NCBI GenBank assembly: GCA_021325515.1
Contig: JAJPHC010000030.1
Location: 221,049 to 285,048 of the forward strand
Origin: Acidobacteriota bacterium
Lineage (GTDB): Bacteria; Acidobacteriota; Thermoanaerobaculia; Gp7-AA8
Direction of reading: 5' to 3'
Length of the DNA: 64,000 nt
This document shows, piece after piece, positions 1 through 10,142 of this stretch; within the stretch, counting starts at the first letter, position 1; every line of letters begins with the position of its first letter. Under the pieces are notes generated by a model. It ran no database searches, was not told where the DNA came from, and saw only the letters and a list, made by a program, of their open reading frames with translations. Position numbers and translations under genes: made by a program.

Positions 1-771
1 CTTGTTGAAATCGGCGTCGTTGATCGCTTCCGCACCCGCGCTGAAGCGCTGCCGCCGCGCGTTAGGGCCCGGCTTGTAGGCGACCATCGCGGCGCGGATC
101 TTCTCGAACAGCGGCACATCGATCTCCTTGTGCGCGACGATCGTGCCGCCCGGCACGCGCTCTGAGACATCGAGCGCACGCAGCTTGTCCTTGTTCGCTT
201 CGTACACGATGGTCGCCAGCGCGCCGGCGTCCGCCGATCCGCTCACCACGGCGCGCACGATCGCATCCTGCTGCGAACCGAGATACTGCGCCTTCAGATC
301 CGTCATCTTCATCTGATGCTTCGACAGCAGGAGCCGCGGCAGCAGATCGGTCGTCGTCGAGCCTTCGTAGCCGAACGCGAATCGCTTCCCTTTCAACTGC
401 TCGAACGTCCGGATGGGAGAGCCCGTCGCCACGACGATCACCGACTCCTGCCACTTCGGCGCCTCGGCCACGACGGGAATCGCGCCGATCTCATGATGTG
501 CCTGCACGTATTTCACGGAGCCGACGAGCATCAGCTCGGCCTTTCCCGCTTTGAACGCGTCGTATGCGGCGTCATAGCTCGGATACGTCGTCACCGTGAA
601 ATGCATCTCGGGCTGCGCGTTGAGATGCGCGAGCAGACCCTCGAGCTCGGTCGCCGCCGCTCCCGGACTCTTCCCTTCCGCCGTCGCGATGACAAAGGTG
701 CGCGGCGCAGCAGCGGTCGCGAAAGCGACAAGAAGACAGCAAAGAGTCGTGAGAAACCGGTGAATGCGCAT
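1..771 (-). CDS. PhnD-like periplasmic substrate-binding protein (partial, C-terminus outside window)
   Basis: The minus strand is open from an ATG at 771 down to base 1 with no stop, giving 257 codons. The start is MRIHRFLTTLCCLLVAFA, a signal peptide ending near TAAA. The mature part begins FVIATAEGKSPGAAATELEG, followed by a predicted domain with YDAAYDAFKAGKAELMLVG, a QLKGKRFAFGYEGSTTTDLL segment and AIVRAVVSGSADAGALATI. This order (DAFKAGKAEL..., LKGKRFAFG..., V.SGSADAGA) is that of phosphate/phosphite/phosphonate ABC-transporter binding proteins (PhnD/type 2 periplasmic binding fold). The ligand cannot be told from sequence. The gene diverges from the giant DUF11 protein gene. No permease or ATPase gene is visible on this side; any would lie beyond base 1. 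Family assignment is fairly sure, substrate unknown. Confidence 0.78.
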   Translation of the reverse strand, partial: MRIHRFLTTLCCLLVAFATAAAPRTFVIATAEGKSPGAAATELEGLLAHLNAQPEMHFTVTTYPSYDAAYDAFKAGKAELMLVGSVKYVQAHHEIGAIPVVAEAPKWQESVIVVATGSPIRTFEQLKGKRFAFGYEGSTTTDLLPRLLLSKHQMKMTDLKAQYLGSQQDAIVRAVVSGSADAGALATIVYEANKDKLRALDVSERVPGGTIVAHKEIDVPLFEKIRAAMVAYKPGPNARRQRFSAGAEAINDADFNK

Positions 772-971
772 GAGGTGCACAGTATAGGCGGGCGCCTCAG
801 TAAATAACTGATTGACTTGCACTACCGCGATCCTCAAAATCGCCCGCGGTCCAAAGACCGCCGGCCGTCGTCCCCGGCGATTCAGACTGAAAAACCAGGT
901 AGGGGTTTTACCGGGAGCGGAACTTCCTCAGCGGGAGTTTTCTGCACCTGCGTGAGCCGAGGAGTGATCCG
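772..971. promoter_or_regulatory. Divergent intergenic region with two GGGRGTTTT direct repeats
   Basis: This 200-bp region separates two divergent start codons, so it should carry both promoters. The plus-strand gene has a clear Shine-Dalgarno GAGGAG at 959-964, seven bases before ATG 972. Upstream of that, a G-run plus T-run motif occurs twice, GGGGTTTT (902-909) and GGGAGTTTT (933-941), about 31 bp apart. They may be operator half-sites or part of a structured leader. No convincing -35/-10 pair was found by eye, so the regulatory reading is inference. Confidence 0.3.
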
Positions 972-3900
972 ATGAAAAATTACCGACTGGCCGTCCTGTT
1001 TGCGCTCGTTGCCATCGCTGCACTGCCCGTCTACGCAACTCTGACGGTCAATCCGATCACCTGGAACATCGTCGGACTCGACAGCAATAGCCCGGCCTCG
1101 GGCCCTCATCTCTTTCCAGTCGGTGCGCGCGTCTGTTCGAACGTTGCCACGACGAACGTCGCCGTCAACTTCGTCTGGGACAGTGCGAACGCGAATGTGA
1201 ATCTTCGCGCTGGATCGGCGAGCACGATCAACCTCGCATCGATCGGTGCGGGTCAGTGCGCCGATGCGTACTTCGAAGTCGACATCACGCAGACGGCCGC
1301 TGCCTTCGACACCACGAGGCGCTATCACATCACCGCACAGGACGGAAGCGGCACGGTCTCGACGACGATACCGCGCGAGCTCTTCGTCGAACACCTCATC
1401 TCGCAGAGCCGCAACTCGATCAACGACGTGAAATATGGACCCGTCGGAGGTCCGTACACGTCGGTCGCGGCCGGCGGTTCGATGGCGCTCCTCGTCGGCA
1501 ACACCTACGACATCCAGCTCCTCGGCGGCACGGCGACGCAGGGCTACAACCAGTTCGAAGAGTTCATCAACTTTCCCAACACGATTTTTCAGATCACCAA
1601 AGTCAGCACCTCGTATTCGGCAGACGATTCACCCTTCGTTCCGAACCCGAACGACAAGCTGTACGCGGATGCCTGCCAATGGGAGAACGATCCGAACAGC
1701 CCGAACTACCTCGCCTGTGTAGGCGGCGACTTCAAGGCCGGCGGCAGCAACGTCGTCACGACGTACACGCTGAAGATCATCAGCGGCGGCGGCACGAACC
1801 AGTCACTCGGCTCGCTGCTCTATGACTTCTCCGGCAGCAGCTTCCACTACAACGCCGACTTCGGTGTCGGCGCGCGCATCGCGGCGATCATCGATCCCAC
1901 GGCGTCGACCATCGCGAAGTCGTTCACGCCGAATCCTGCATCGCTCAACGGCGTCTCGACGCTCAAGTTCACGCTGACGAATCCCAACGGCGCACCGTTA
2001 AGCGGATACAACTTCGTCGACAACCTTCCGGCGAATCTGACGATCGCCAATCCGAACGGCGCCACGACGAGCGGCTGCGGCACGCCGGCGCTGACGGCGA
2101 CCGCAGGAACGAGCACGATCACGTTCTCGAACGGCACCGTCGCAGCGAACGGCACGTGCGTCATCAATGTTAATGTGACGCCCTCCGCGACAGGCACGCT
2201 GACCAACACCACGAACAATCTTTTCATCGGCACGATCGACACCGGCAAGACGGCGACGGCGAATCTGACCGTGAACAATGCGCCGCCTCCGGGAACGGGG
2301 CTTTGCGGCACCGTCATCGCGAAGTGGACCTTTCCCAGCGGATTCACACTGGCATCCCCGGCGCCAACGACGAACACAGTCACGGCATCCGCAAACCCCG
2401 GCCCCGGTCTCTCGAGTCCGACCATTCAATCGACGAACAGCACGACCACCGCGGATGGAACGGCTTCGTGGGGCTCGAACGGTGCCATCACGACAGGCAC
2501 GACGCTGACGACGGCGAACGACGACTATTTTCAGTTCGTCATCGACACGACCGGGATCACGAGCGTCACGCTGAGCTTCGACGCGCTGAAGAAAACGCCC
2601 AATGGACCAGCGGGTCTCGCGGTGTTCCACACGACGGCGGCCAAGACGAACGGCTCCGCCGAATCCGTGTCCGCGGACTTCAACAACGTGAACGCGCTTC
2701 CTTCGCAGAATACCTGGGTGACGTTCGGTTCGATCACCGTGAGCTCGGGGCTGAACGCGGCAGGGAATACGTTCTTCCGCATCTATCCGTACAACTCCGG
2801 GAACACGAACTCCGGCTCCGACAGCAACATCGACAACGTGACGTTCACGGTTTGCACGACCGCGATCAAGCCGACGATTGCGAAGTCGTTTTCGCCAAAC
2901 CCCATTGCGGTCAATGGCGTCTCGACGCTCACCTTCACGCTCACGAATACGAACACCGCGCAGCTCACGGGCGCTGCGTTCACCGACGCGCTCCCCGCGG
3001 GCACGCAAGTCGCCGCGACTCCTTCGGCTTCGACGACGTGCAGCGGTGCGAGCTGGGCTCCCGCCGCCGGCAACACCACGCTTACGTTCAGCGCCGGCAC
3101 GATTCCGGCGAGCGGCTCGTGCACCGCGCAAGTGAATGTCACGGCGACGACCGCCGGCCCTCACGCCAACATCAGCAGCAATCCTTCGACAACAGAGAGC
3201 GGCACGACGACGGATAGCGTCGCCACCGCAACGCTGACCGCGGTCCTTCCTCCGTCGATCTCGAAGCAGTTCGCGCCGAATCCGATTCTCGCCAACGGCG
3301 TCTCGACGCTGACGTTCACCATCACGAATCCGAATCCGAACAACGCGATCAGCGGCGTTGCGTTCGGCGACACCTTCCCCACCTCGCCGGGAGCGATGGT
3401 GGTTGCAGGGACTCCCGCGGCGACGACGAACGGCTGCGGCGCGCCGACGTTCTCACCCGCCGCCGGCGCTGGGAGTATCTCCTTCAGCAATGGCACGATC
3501 GCCGCGGGTGGAACGTGTACGGTGACGGTCAACGTCACGGCGCCAACGGTCGGCAACTACAACAACACGAGCGGCAATGTCTCCCACATCATCAACGCCG
3601 CCACGGTGAACGGCAACACAGCGAGCAGCACGCTCACCGTGACTCCGCCGCATCCGTCGATCGGCCTGCTCAAGCAGGTCGGGCTTTCGGCGACCGGCCC
3701 CTGGACCAACTATCAGGCGATCACGACGGGATCTCCCGTCTACTATCAATTCACCGTAGAGAACACGGGCGACGTTCCCCTCAGCCCCATCAGTCTCACC
3801 GACAACACGCTCAACGTGTCGACATGCAATGCGACATTCTCATCGCTCACGCTGCCGGTCGCGGTCGCGGCGAACAACAATCACATCGTCACCTGCGTCG

Positions 3901-6900
3901 TCGGACCCGTTTCGACAACCTCCGGCCTGCACACGAACATCGCGCATTCGACCGGGACCTTCAGCGGCACTCCGTACAACTCGCCGAACTCCTCGGCCAG
4001 TTACGCCACGACCGGTCTGACGCTCGTGAAGAGCGCCACGGAGTCCACGTTCACGCTCCCTGGCGATGTGCTGCACTACAGCTATCTCGTCACCAACAGC
4101 GGCTTCGCGCCGCTCGCCGGCCCGGTTACCGTGAGCGACAATAAGACGACCGTGACCTGTCCGAGTGTGACGACGGTCGGCGATCTCGACAACTATCTCG
4201 ATCCGGGCGAGTCGATCACCTGCACGGCGACCTACACGATCACCGGGACGGACGTCTCCAACGCCTCGGTTACGAACACCGCGACTGCGACGGTGTTCGG
4301 AGTCAACTCCAATAGCTCCAGCAAGACCGTTCCGCTCTCGACCTCGGCCGATGTCTCGATCGTCAAGACGTTGACGACCGCAGGTCCGTACCACGCCGGC
4401 GACTCCATCAGCTACACACTCGTCGTCGCCAACGCAGGCCCGTCGACGGCGACCAGCATCCAGGTGACCGACACGCCGTCGAACATGACGATCACCAACG
4501 TCAGCGGCAGCGGCTGTGCGGCATTACCCTGCACGATCGCCTCGCTCGCGTCCGGGAACAACACGACCATCAACGTCACGGCGACGATCACCGCGGCCGG
4601 CGCGTTCGACAACAGCGCGACGGTCACGGCGGCACAGCCCGATCCGGTGCCGGGCAACAACACCGACAACACCGGCAACGGCGGCACCGCGGCTGCCGCG
4701 GCCGATGTGTCGATCGTCAAGACATTGACCACCGCCGGCCCGTATCACGCCGGCGATTCGATCAGCTACACGCTCGTCGTGGCCAACGCCGGTCCCTCGA
4801 CGGCTACCAGCATCCAGGTCACCGACACGCCGTCGAACATGACGATTACCAACGTCAGCGGCAGCGGCTGCTCCGCGTTCCCCTGCACGATCGCCTCGCT
4901 CGCGAACGGTGCGAACACCACGATCAACGTCACGGCGACGATCACCGCCGCCGGCGCGTTCGACAACAGCGCCACAGCCACCGCGGCGGAGTTCGACCCG
5001 AACACCGGCAACAACACCGACAACACCGGCAACGGCGGCACCGCAGTCGCCTCGGCCGATGTGTCGATCGTCAAGACATTGACCACCGCCGGCCCTTTCC
5101 ACGCCGGCGATTCGATCAGCTACACGCTCGTCGTCGCCAACGCCGGCCCCTCGACCGCGACGAGCATCCAGGTCACCGACACGCCGTCGAACATGACGAT
5201 CACCAACGTCAGCGGCAGCGGCTGTGCGGCTCTCCCCTGCACGATCGCTTCGCTCGCGAACGGCGCCAACACAACGATCAACGTCACGGCGAAGATCACC
5301 GCCGCCGGCGCCTTCGACAACACGGCGACGGCGACCGCCGTGCAGTTCGACCCGAACACCGGCAACAACACCGACAACACCGGCAACGGCGGCACGGCGG
5401 TTGCCGCGGCCGACGTCTCACTGGTCAAGACATTGACCACCGCCGGCCCCTATCACGCCGGAGACTCGATCAGCTACACGCTCGTCGTGGCCAACGCCGG
5501 CCCCTCGACCGCGACCAGCATTCAGGTCACCGACACTCCGACGAATCTGACGATCACGAACGTCAGCGGCAGCGGCTGCTCGGCGCTTCCCTGCACGATC
5601 GCCTCGCTGGCCAACGGTGCCAACACGACGATCAACGTCACGGCGACGATCATCGCCACGGGCGCATTCGACAACACCGCGACCGCGACGGCCGCGGAGT
5701 TCGATCCGAACACTTCCAACAACACCGACAGCACCGGCAATGGCGGTACGGCCGTCGGGTCCGCCGACGTCTCTCTGGTCAAGACATTGACCACTGCCGG
5801 CCCGTACCACGCCGGCGATTCGATCAGCTACACGCTCGTCGTGGCCAACGCCGGTCCGTCGACGGCCACCAGCATCCAGGTCACCGACACGCCGTCGAGC
5901 ATGACGATCACCAACGTCAGCGGCAGCGGCTGCTCGGCGCTCCCCTGCACAATCGCCTCGCTCGCGAACGGCGCCAACACCACGATCAACGTCACGGCGA
6001 CGATCACCGCCGCCGGCGCGTTCGACAACAGCGCGACGGCGACCGCCGTCCAGTTCGACCCGAACACCGGCAACAACACCGACAACACCGGCAACGGCGG
6101 CACCGCAGCCGCCTCGGCCGATGTGTCGATCGTCAAGACATTGACCACCGCCGGCCCCTACCACGCCGGCGATTCCATCAGCTACACGCTGGTCGTCGCC
6201 AACGCCGGCCCCTCGACCGCGACGAACATCCAGGTCACCGACACGCCGTCGAACATGACGATCACCAACGTCAGCGGCAGCGGCTGCTCGGCTTTGCCTT
6301 GCACGATCGCTTCGCTCGCGAACGGCGCCAACACCACGATCAACGTCACGGCGACCATCACCGCCACCGGCGCGTTCGACAACACCGCCACGGCCACGCC
6401 TGCCGAGTTCGACCCGAACACCGGCAACAACACCGACAACACCGGCAACGGCGGCACCGCCGCGGCGGCCGCGGACGTGTCGGTCGTGAAGACGCTCGTC
6501 ACCGCCGGCCCCTATCACATCAGCGATTCGATCCAGTACACGCTCGTCGTCGCCAACGGCGGTCCGTCGACAGCGACGAACGTCCAGGTCACCGATACGC
6601 CCACGAATCTCGCCATCACCAACGTCAGCGGCGGCGGCTGCTCGGCGCTTCCCTGCACGATCGCCTCGATGGCCAACGGCGCCAGCGTCACGATCACGGT
6701 GACGGCGACGATCACCGCGACGGGCACGTTCGACAACAGCGCCACCGTCACCGCGGCGGAGTTCGACCCGAACACCGGCAACAATTCCGACAACACCGGC
6801 AACAGCGGCACCGCGACGGCGCTGGCCGACGTCTCGATCGTCAAGACATTGACCACCGCCGGTCCCTACTCGCTCAACGAGTCGATCCAGTACACGCTGG

Positions 6901-9900
6901 CCGTCGCCAATGCCGGACCTTCGACGGCGACGAACGTCCAGATCGCCGACACGCCAACCAACATGACGATCACCAACGTCAGCGGCGGCGGATGCTCGGC
7001 GCTTCCCTGTACGATCGCCTCGATGGCATCGGGCGGCAGCGCCACGATCACGGTAACGGCCACGATCACGGCGACCGGCGCCTTCTCCAACACCGCGACG
7101 GTCAGCGCGACGGAGCCCGATCCGAACAGCGGCAACAACTCTTCGACGGCGGGCGGCAACGCCTCCGCCGCGGCCGACGTCTCGGTCGTCAAGACGTTGA
7201 CCACCGCCGCTCCGTACACGCTCGGCCAGAATGTGACCTACACGCTCCTCGTCGCGAACGCCGGACCTTCGACGGCGACGAATGTCCAGGTCACCGACAC
7301 CCCGACGAATCTGACGATTCAGACCGTCAGCGGCGGCGGCTGCGCGGCGCTCCCCTGCACCATCGCCTCGCTGGCCAACGGAGCGAGCGTCACGATCACC
7401 GTCACAGCAACGATCAACGCCACGACCTTCGACAACAGCAGCACGGTCAGCGCGACGGAGCTCGATCCGAACCCCGGCAACAACACGGACAACACCGGCA
7501 ATGCCGGCTCGACCGGCACACCGGCCGACATGCAGATCGTCAAGACGTTGACGACCAGCGGTCCGTTCTCCGCCGGCCAGAGCATCACCTACACGCTGCA
7601 GATCACCAATGGCGGCCCGGCCAACGCCACCAGCATCCAGGTCACCGACACGCCCACGAACCTCACGATCACGAACGTGACGGGCGGCGGCTGCTCCGCG
7701 CTCCCCTGCACGATTCCCAGCATGCTCAACGGCGCGAGCGTGACGATCACCGTGACGGCGACGATCAACGCCGCCGGCGCCTTCGACAACTCGGCGAGCG
7801 TCTTCGCAGCCGAGGGGGATCCGAATCTGGCGAACAACACGGACAGCACGGGAAATGGCGGCAACGCCGCCGCCGCGGCCGACGTCTCGATGGTCAAGAC
7901 GTTGACGACCGCGGGCCCCTATGCGCCGGGACAGGCGGTCAGCTACACGCTCGTCGTGGCCAACGGCGGCCCGTCGACGGCGACGAACATTCAGGTCACC
8001 GATACGCCGGCGAACCTCACGATCACCAACGTCAGCGGCAGCGGCTGTTCCGCGCTCCCCTGCACCATCGCCAGCCTGGCCAGCGCCGCGAGCACCACGA
8101 TCAATGTTACGGCCACGATCAACGCGGCGGGCGCGTTCGACAACGGCGCGACTGCCACCGCAACGGAGACGGATCCGAATCCAGGCAACAACAGCGACAG
8201 CAGCGGCAACGGCGGCACGGCAGTCTCGGCCGACGTCTCGGTCGTCAAGACATTGACCACCGCGGGGCCCTATCTCCAGGGCCAGACGCTGACGTACACC
8301 CTGCTCGTCGCCAACGCCGGACCGTCCACGGCGACCAGCATCCAGGTCACCGACACGCCGTCGAATCTGACGATCACCAACGTCAGCGGCGGCGGCTGCT
8401 CGGCGCTCCCCTGCACCATCGCCAGCCTCTCCAGCGGCGCCAGCACGACGATCACCGTGACGGCCACGATCAACGCGCCGGGCGCCTTCGACAACAGCTC
8501 CACGGTCGCCGCGGCCGAGCCGGATCCCAATCCGGCGAACAATACGGATAGCACCGGCAACGGCGGCAACGCGTCTCCGGTCGCCGACGTCTCGATCGTC
8601 AAGACGTTGACCACCGCAGGACCCTTCAGCTCCGGCCAGAGCATCACCTACACGCTGGTCGTGGCCAACGGCGGTCCGTCCGCGGCGACGTCGATTCAGG
8701 TCACCGACACACCGACCAACCTCACGATCACCAACGTCAGCGGCGGCGGTTGCGCGGCACTCCCCTGCACGATTGCCAGCCTGGCCAACGGCGCCAGCGT
8801 GACGATTACGGTGACCGCCACGATCACCGCCAGCGGCGCGTTCGACAACAGCGCGACGGCCACGGCGGTGGAAGCCGATCCCAATCTCACGAACAACACG
8901 GACAACACGGGCAACAACGGCATCACCGGGGCTTCCGCCGATGTGTCGATCGTCAAGACGTTGACTACCGCAGGGCCGTTCACGGCTGGGCAGTCGATCG
9001 CCTACACGCTCGTCGTGGCCAACGCCGGCCCCTCGACGGCGACGAACGTCCAGGTCACCGACACGCCCACGAATCTCACCATCACCGGCGTGAGCGGCGG
9101 CGGCTGTGCGGCGCTTCCCTGTACGATCGCCAGCCTGGCGTCGGGAGCTAGCGCAACGATCAACGTCACGGCGACGATCAATGCCAGTGGTGCGTTCGAC
9201 AACACCGCCACCGTCTCGGCAACCGAGCCCGATCCGAATCCCGGCAACAACACCGACAGCACCGGCAACGGCGGCAACGCCTCGCCGCTGGCCGATGTCT
9301 CGATCGTCAAGACGTTGACCACCGCCGGACCGTTCACCGCCTCGCAGCAGGTCGCCTACACGCTGGTCGTGGCCAACGCGGGCCCGTCGCCGGCGACGAC
9401 GATTCAGGTCACCGACACGCCCACGAATCTCACGATCACCAGCGTGAGCGGCGGCGGCTGTGCGGCGCTTCCCTGCACCCTTGCCAGCCTCCCGGTCGGA
9501 GCCAGCGTCACGATCAATGTCACGGCGACGATCAACACCAACGGCGCGTTCGACAACAGCGCGACCGCGCTCGCCGTCGAGACCGATCCCAATCTCGCCA
9601 ACAACACCGACAACACCGGCAACGGCGGCACGGCCGGCGCGCAGACCGTCGACGTGATGATCACCAAGACCGCCAATGTCACGCAGTTGCAGGTCGGCGG
9701 AACCCTCGACTACACGCTCACCGTGCACAACAACGGCCCCGGCACCGCGACGGGCGTGACCGTCACCGATCCGCTGCCGTCGTCGTACACGCTCCTGAGT
9801 GCAACGGCGAGTCAGGGTACGTGCAGCGGCACGACCACCGTGATCTGCTCGCTCGGAACGATGCTCAACGGCGGGACGGCAACGATCACGCTGCACGGCA

Positions 9901-10100
9901 TCGTGACCCAGCCCGGCAATCTCACGAACACGGCAACCGTCGTCGCCAACGAGTCCGAGACCTCAACATCCAACAACTCCTCGGTCACCGGCGTCGCCGT
10001 GATCCCGGGCGCCGCAATCCCGACCCTGAGCGAATACGGCCTGATGCTCATGGCCCTCTTCCTCGGCATCGCCGCAGTGATCGCAACGAAACGAAGCTGA
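972..10100 (+). CDS. Giant secreted DUF11-repeat surface protein with IPTL-CTERM sorting signal
   Basis: 3042 residues. Residues 1-22 are a signal peptide (MKNYRLAVLFALVAIAALPV...). A unique N-terminal beta domain fills roughly residues 25-300. Three Ig-like modules with the signature KSFxPNPxxxNGVSTL begin near residues 310, 632 and 762; the first two are separated by a jellyroll-like domain (about 440-630). Two divergent DUF11-like modules follow (about 893 and 1013). Then come fifteen close DUF11 repeats of about 118 residues, each opening ADVSIVKTLTTAGP or similar with a conserved GCxALPCTI cysteine pair (about 1126-2891), and one divergent DUF11 module. The tail has IPTL at residues 3016-3019, then SEYG, a hydrophobic stretch and a final KRS: an IPTL-CTERM tripartite sorting signal, known to pair with exosortase-like transpeptidases. 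The likely role is a long stalk or adhesin at the cell surface. Start supported by GAGGAG at 959-964. No sortase-like gene is present in the window. Confidence 0.9.
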   Translation: MKNYRLAVLFALVAIAALPVYATLTVNPITWNIVGLDSNSPASGPHLFPVGARVCSNVATTNVAVNFVWDSANANVNLRAGSASTINLASIGAGQCADAYFEVDITQTAAAFDTTRRYHITAQDGSGTVSTTIPRELFVEHLISQSRNSINDVKYGPVGGPYTSVAAGGSMALLVGNTYDIQLLGGTATQGYNQFEEFINFPNTIFQITKVSTSYSADDSPFVPNPNDKLYADACQWENDPNSPNYLACVGGDFKAGGSNVVTTYTLKIISGGGTNQSLGSLLYDFSGSSFHYNADFGVGARIAAIIDPTASTIAKSFTPNPASLNGVSTLKFTLTNPNGAPLSGYNFVDNLPANLTIANPNGATTSGCGTPALTATAGTSTITFSNGTVAANGTCVINVNVTPSATGTLTNTTNNLFIGTIDTGKTATANLTVNNAPPPGTGLCGTVIAKWTFPSGFTLASPAPTTNTVTASANPGPGLSSPTIQSTNSTTTADGTASWGSNGAITTGTTLTTANDDYFQFVIDTTGITSVTLSFDALKKTPNGPAGLAVFHTTAAKTNGSAESVSADFNNVNALPSQNTWVTFGSITVSSGLNAAGNTFFRIYPYNSGNTNSGSDSNIDNVTFTVCTTAIKPTIAKSFSPNPIAVNGVSTLTFTLTNTNTAQLTGAAFTDALPAGTQVAATPSASTTCSGASWAPAAGNTTLTFSAGTIPASGSCTAQVNVTATTAGPHANISSNPSTTESGTTTDSVATATLTAVLPPSISKQFAPNPILANGVSTLTFTITNPNPNNAISGVAFGDTFPTSPGAMVVAGTPAATTNGCGAPTFSPAAGAGSISFSNGTIAAGGTCTVTVNVTAPTVGNYNNTSGNVSHIINAATVNGNTASSTLTVTPPHPSIGLLKQVGLSATGPWTNYQAITTGSPVYYQFTVENTGDVPLSPISLTDNTLNVSTCNATFSSLTLPVAVAANNNHIVTCVVGPVSTTSGLHTNIAHSTGTFSGTPYNSPNSSASYATTGLTLVKSATESTFTLPGDVLHYSYLVTNSGFAPLAGPVTVSDNKTTVTCPSVTTVGDLDNYLDPGESITCTATYTITGTDVSNASVTNTATATVFGVNSNSSSKTVPLSTSADVSIVKTLTTAGPYHAGDSISYTLVVANAGPSTATSIQVTDTPSNMTITNVSGSGCAALPCTIASLASGNNTTINVTATITAAGAFDNSATVTAAQPDPVPGNNTDNTGNGGTAAAAADVSIVKTLTTAGPYHAGDSISYTLVVANAGPSTATSIQVTDTPSNMTITNVSGSGCSAFPCTIASLANGANTTINVTATITAAGAFDNSATATAAEFDPNTGNNTDNTGNGGTAVASADVSIVKTLTTAGPFHAGDSISYTLVVANAGPSTATSIQVTDTPSNMTITNVSGSGCAALPCTIASLANGANTTINVTAKITAAGAFDNTATATAVQFDPNTGNNTDNTGNGGTAVAAADVSLVKTLTTAGPYHAGDSISYTLVVANAGPSTATSIQVTDTPTNLTITNVSGSGCSALPCTIASLANGANTTINVTATIIATGAFDNTATATAAEFDPNTSNNTDSTGNGGTAVGSADVSLVKTLTTAGPYHAGDSISYTLVVANAGPSTATSIQVTDTPSSMTITNVSGSGCSALPCTIASLANGANTTINVTATITAAGAFDNSATATAVQFDPNTGNNTDNTGNGGTAAASADVSIVKTLTTAGPYHAGDSISYTLVVANAGPSTATNIQVTDTPSNMTITNVSGSGCSALPCTIASLANGANTTINVTATITATGAFDNTATATPAEFDPNTGNNTDNTGNGGTAAAAADVSVVKTLVTAGPYHISDSIQYTLVVANGGPSTATNVQVTDTPTNLAITNVSGGGCSALPCTIASMANGASVTITVTATITATGTFDNSATVTAAEFDPNTGNNSDNTGNSGTATALADVSIVKTLTTAGPYSLNESIQYTLAVANAGPSTATNVQIADTPTNMTITNVSGGGCSALPCTIASMASGGSATITVTATITATGAFSNTATVSATEPDPNSGNNSSTAGGNASAAADVSVVKTLTTAAPYTLGQNVTYTLLVANAGPSTATNVQVTDTPTNLTIQTVSGGGCAALPCTIASLANGASVTITVTATINATTFDNSSTVSATELDPNPGNNTDNTGNAGSTGTPADMQIVKTLTTSGPFSAGQSITYTLQITNGGPANATSIQVTDTPTNLTITNVTGGGCSALPCTIPSMLNGASVTITVTATINAAGAFDNSASVFAAEGDPNLANNTDSTGNGGNAAAAADVSMVKTLTTAGPYAPGQAVSYTLVVANGGPSTATNIQVTDTPANLTITNVSGSGCSALPCTIASLASAASTTINVTATINAAGAFDNGATATATETDPNPGNNSDSSGNGGTAVSADVSVVKTLTTAGPYLQGQTLTYTLLVANAGPSTATSIQVTDTPSNLTITNVSGGGCSALPCTIASLSSGASTTITVTATINAPGAFDNSSTVAAAEPDPNPANNTDSTGNGGNASPVADVSIVKTLTTAGPFSSGQSITYTLVVANGGPSAATSIQVTDTPTNLTITNVSGGGCAALPCTIASLANGASVTITVTATITASGAFDNSATATAVEADPNLTNNTDNTGNNGITGASADVSIVKTLTTAGPFTAGQSIAYTLVVANAGPSTATNVQVTDTPTNLTITGVSGGGCAALPCTIASLASGASATINVTATINASGAFDNTATVSATEPDPNPGNNTDSTGNGGNASPLADVSIVKTLTTAGPFTASQQVAYTLVVANAGPSPATTIQVTDTPTNLTITSVSGGGCAALPCTLASLPVGASVTINVTATINTNGAFDNSATALAVETDPNLANNTDNTGNGGTAGAQTVDVMITKTANVTQLQVGGTLDYTLTVHNNGPGTATGVTVTDPLPSSYTLLSATASQGTCSGTTTVICSLGTMLNGGTATITLHGIVTQPGNLTNTATVVANESETSTSNNSSVTGVAVIPGAAIPTLSEYGLMLMALFLGIAAVIATKRS
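4347..9644 (+). repeat. Tandem array of fifteen ~354-bp DUF11-coding repeats
   Basis: The repeats lie inside the giant protein gene. Unit starts (GCCGAYGT, encoding ADV) occur at 4347, 4701 and 5055, exactly 354 bp apart, and the last close unit starts at 9291. Units 1-6 (4347 to about 6470) are nearly identical in DNA as well as protein, down to shared synonymous codons. Units 7-15 differ more, including small length changes. The gradient suggests recent expansion of the 5' units by unequal recombination or slippage. Copy number in an assembly may be unreliable here. Confidence 0.9.
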
Positions 10101-10108
10101 CCGTCGCT

Positions 10109-10141
10109 CCCCCTCGCCCCGGCTCCGTCGGGGCGAGGGGG
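10109..10141 (+). terminator. GC-rich hairpin after the DUF11 gene
   Basis: A 12-bp stem CCCCCTCGCCCC / GGGGCGAGGGGG with a 9-nt loop starts 8 bp after the stop at 10100. It is followed by GTTAAAA, not a proper T-run, so it is a plausible but atypical terminator. It resembles the dispersed CCCCTC...GAGGGG palindromes at 34253, 50499 and 53900, so it may be a repeat element doing a terminator's job. Confidence 0.5.
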
Positions 10142-10142
10142 G

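Noticed and set aside
62..807. Several plus- and minus-strand frames in the first 800 bases
   Set aside because: They overlap the PhnD-like coding frame, which has a signal peptide and family motifs; the others have neither.
5418..9896. 1492-codon open frame on the minus strand
   Set aside because: It mirrors the DUF11 repeats: Arg/Asp/Val-rich repeated sequence with no domain, an effect of codon bias opposite a repeated gene.
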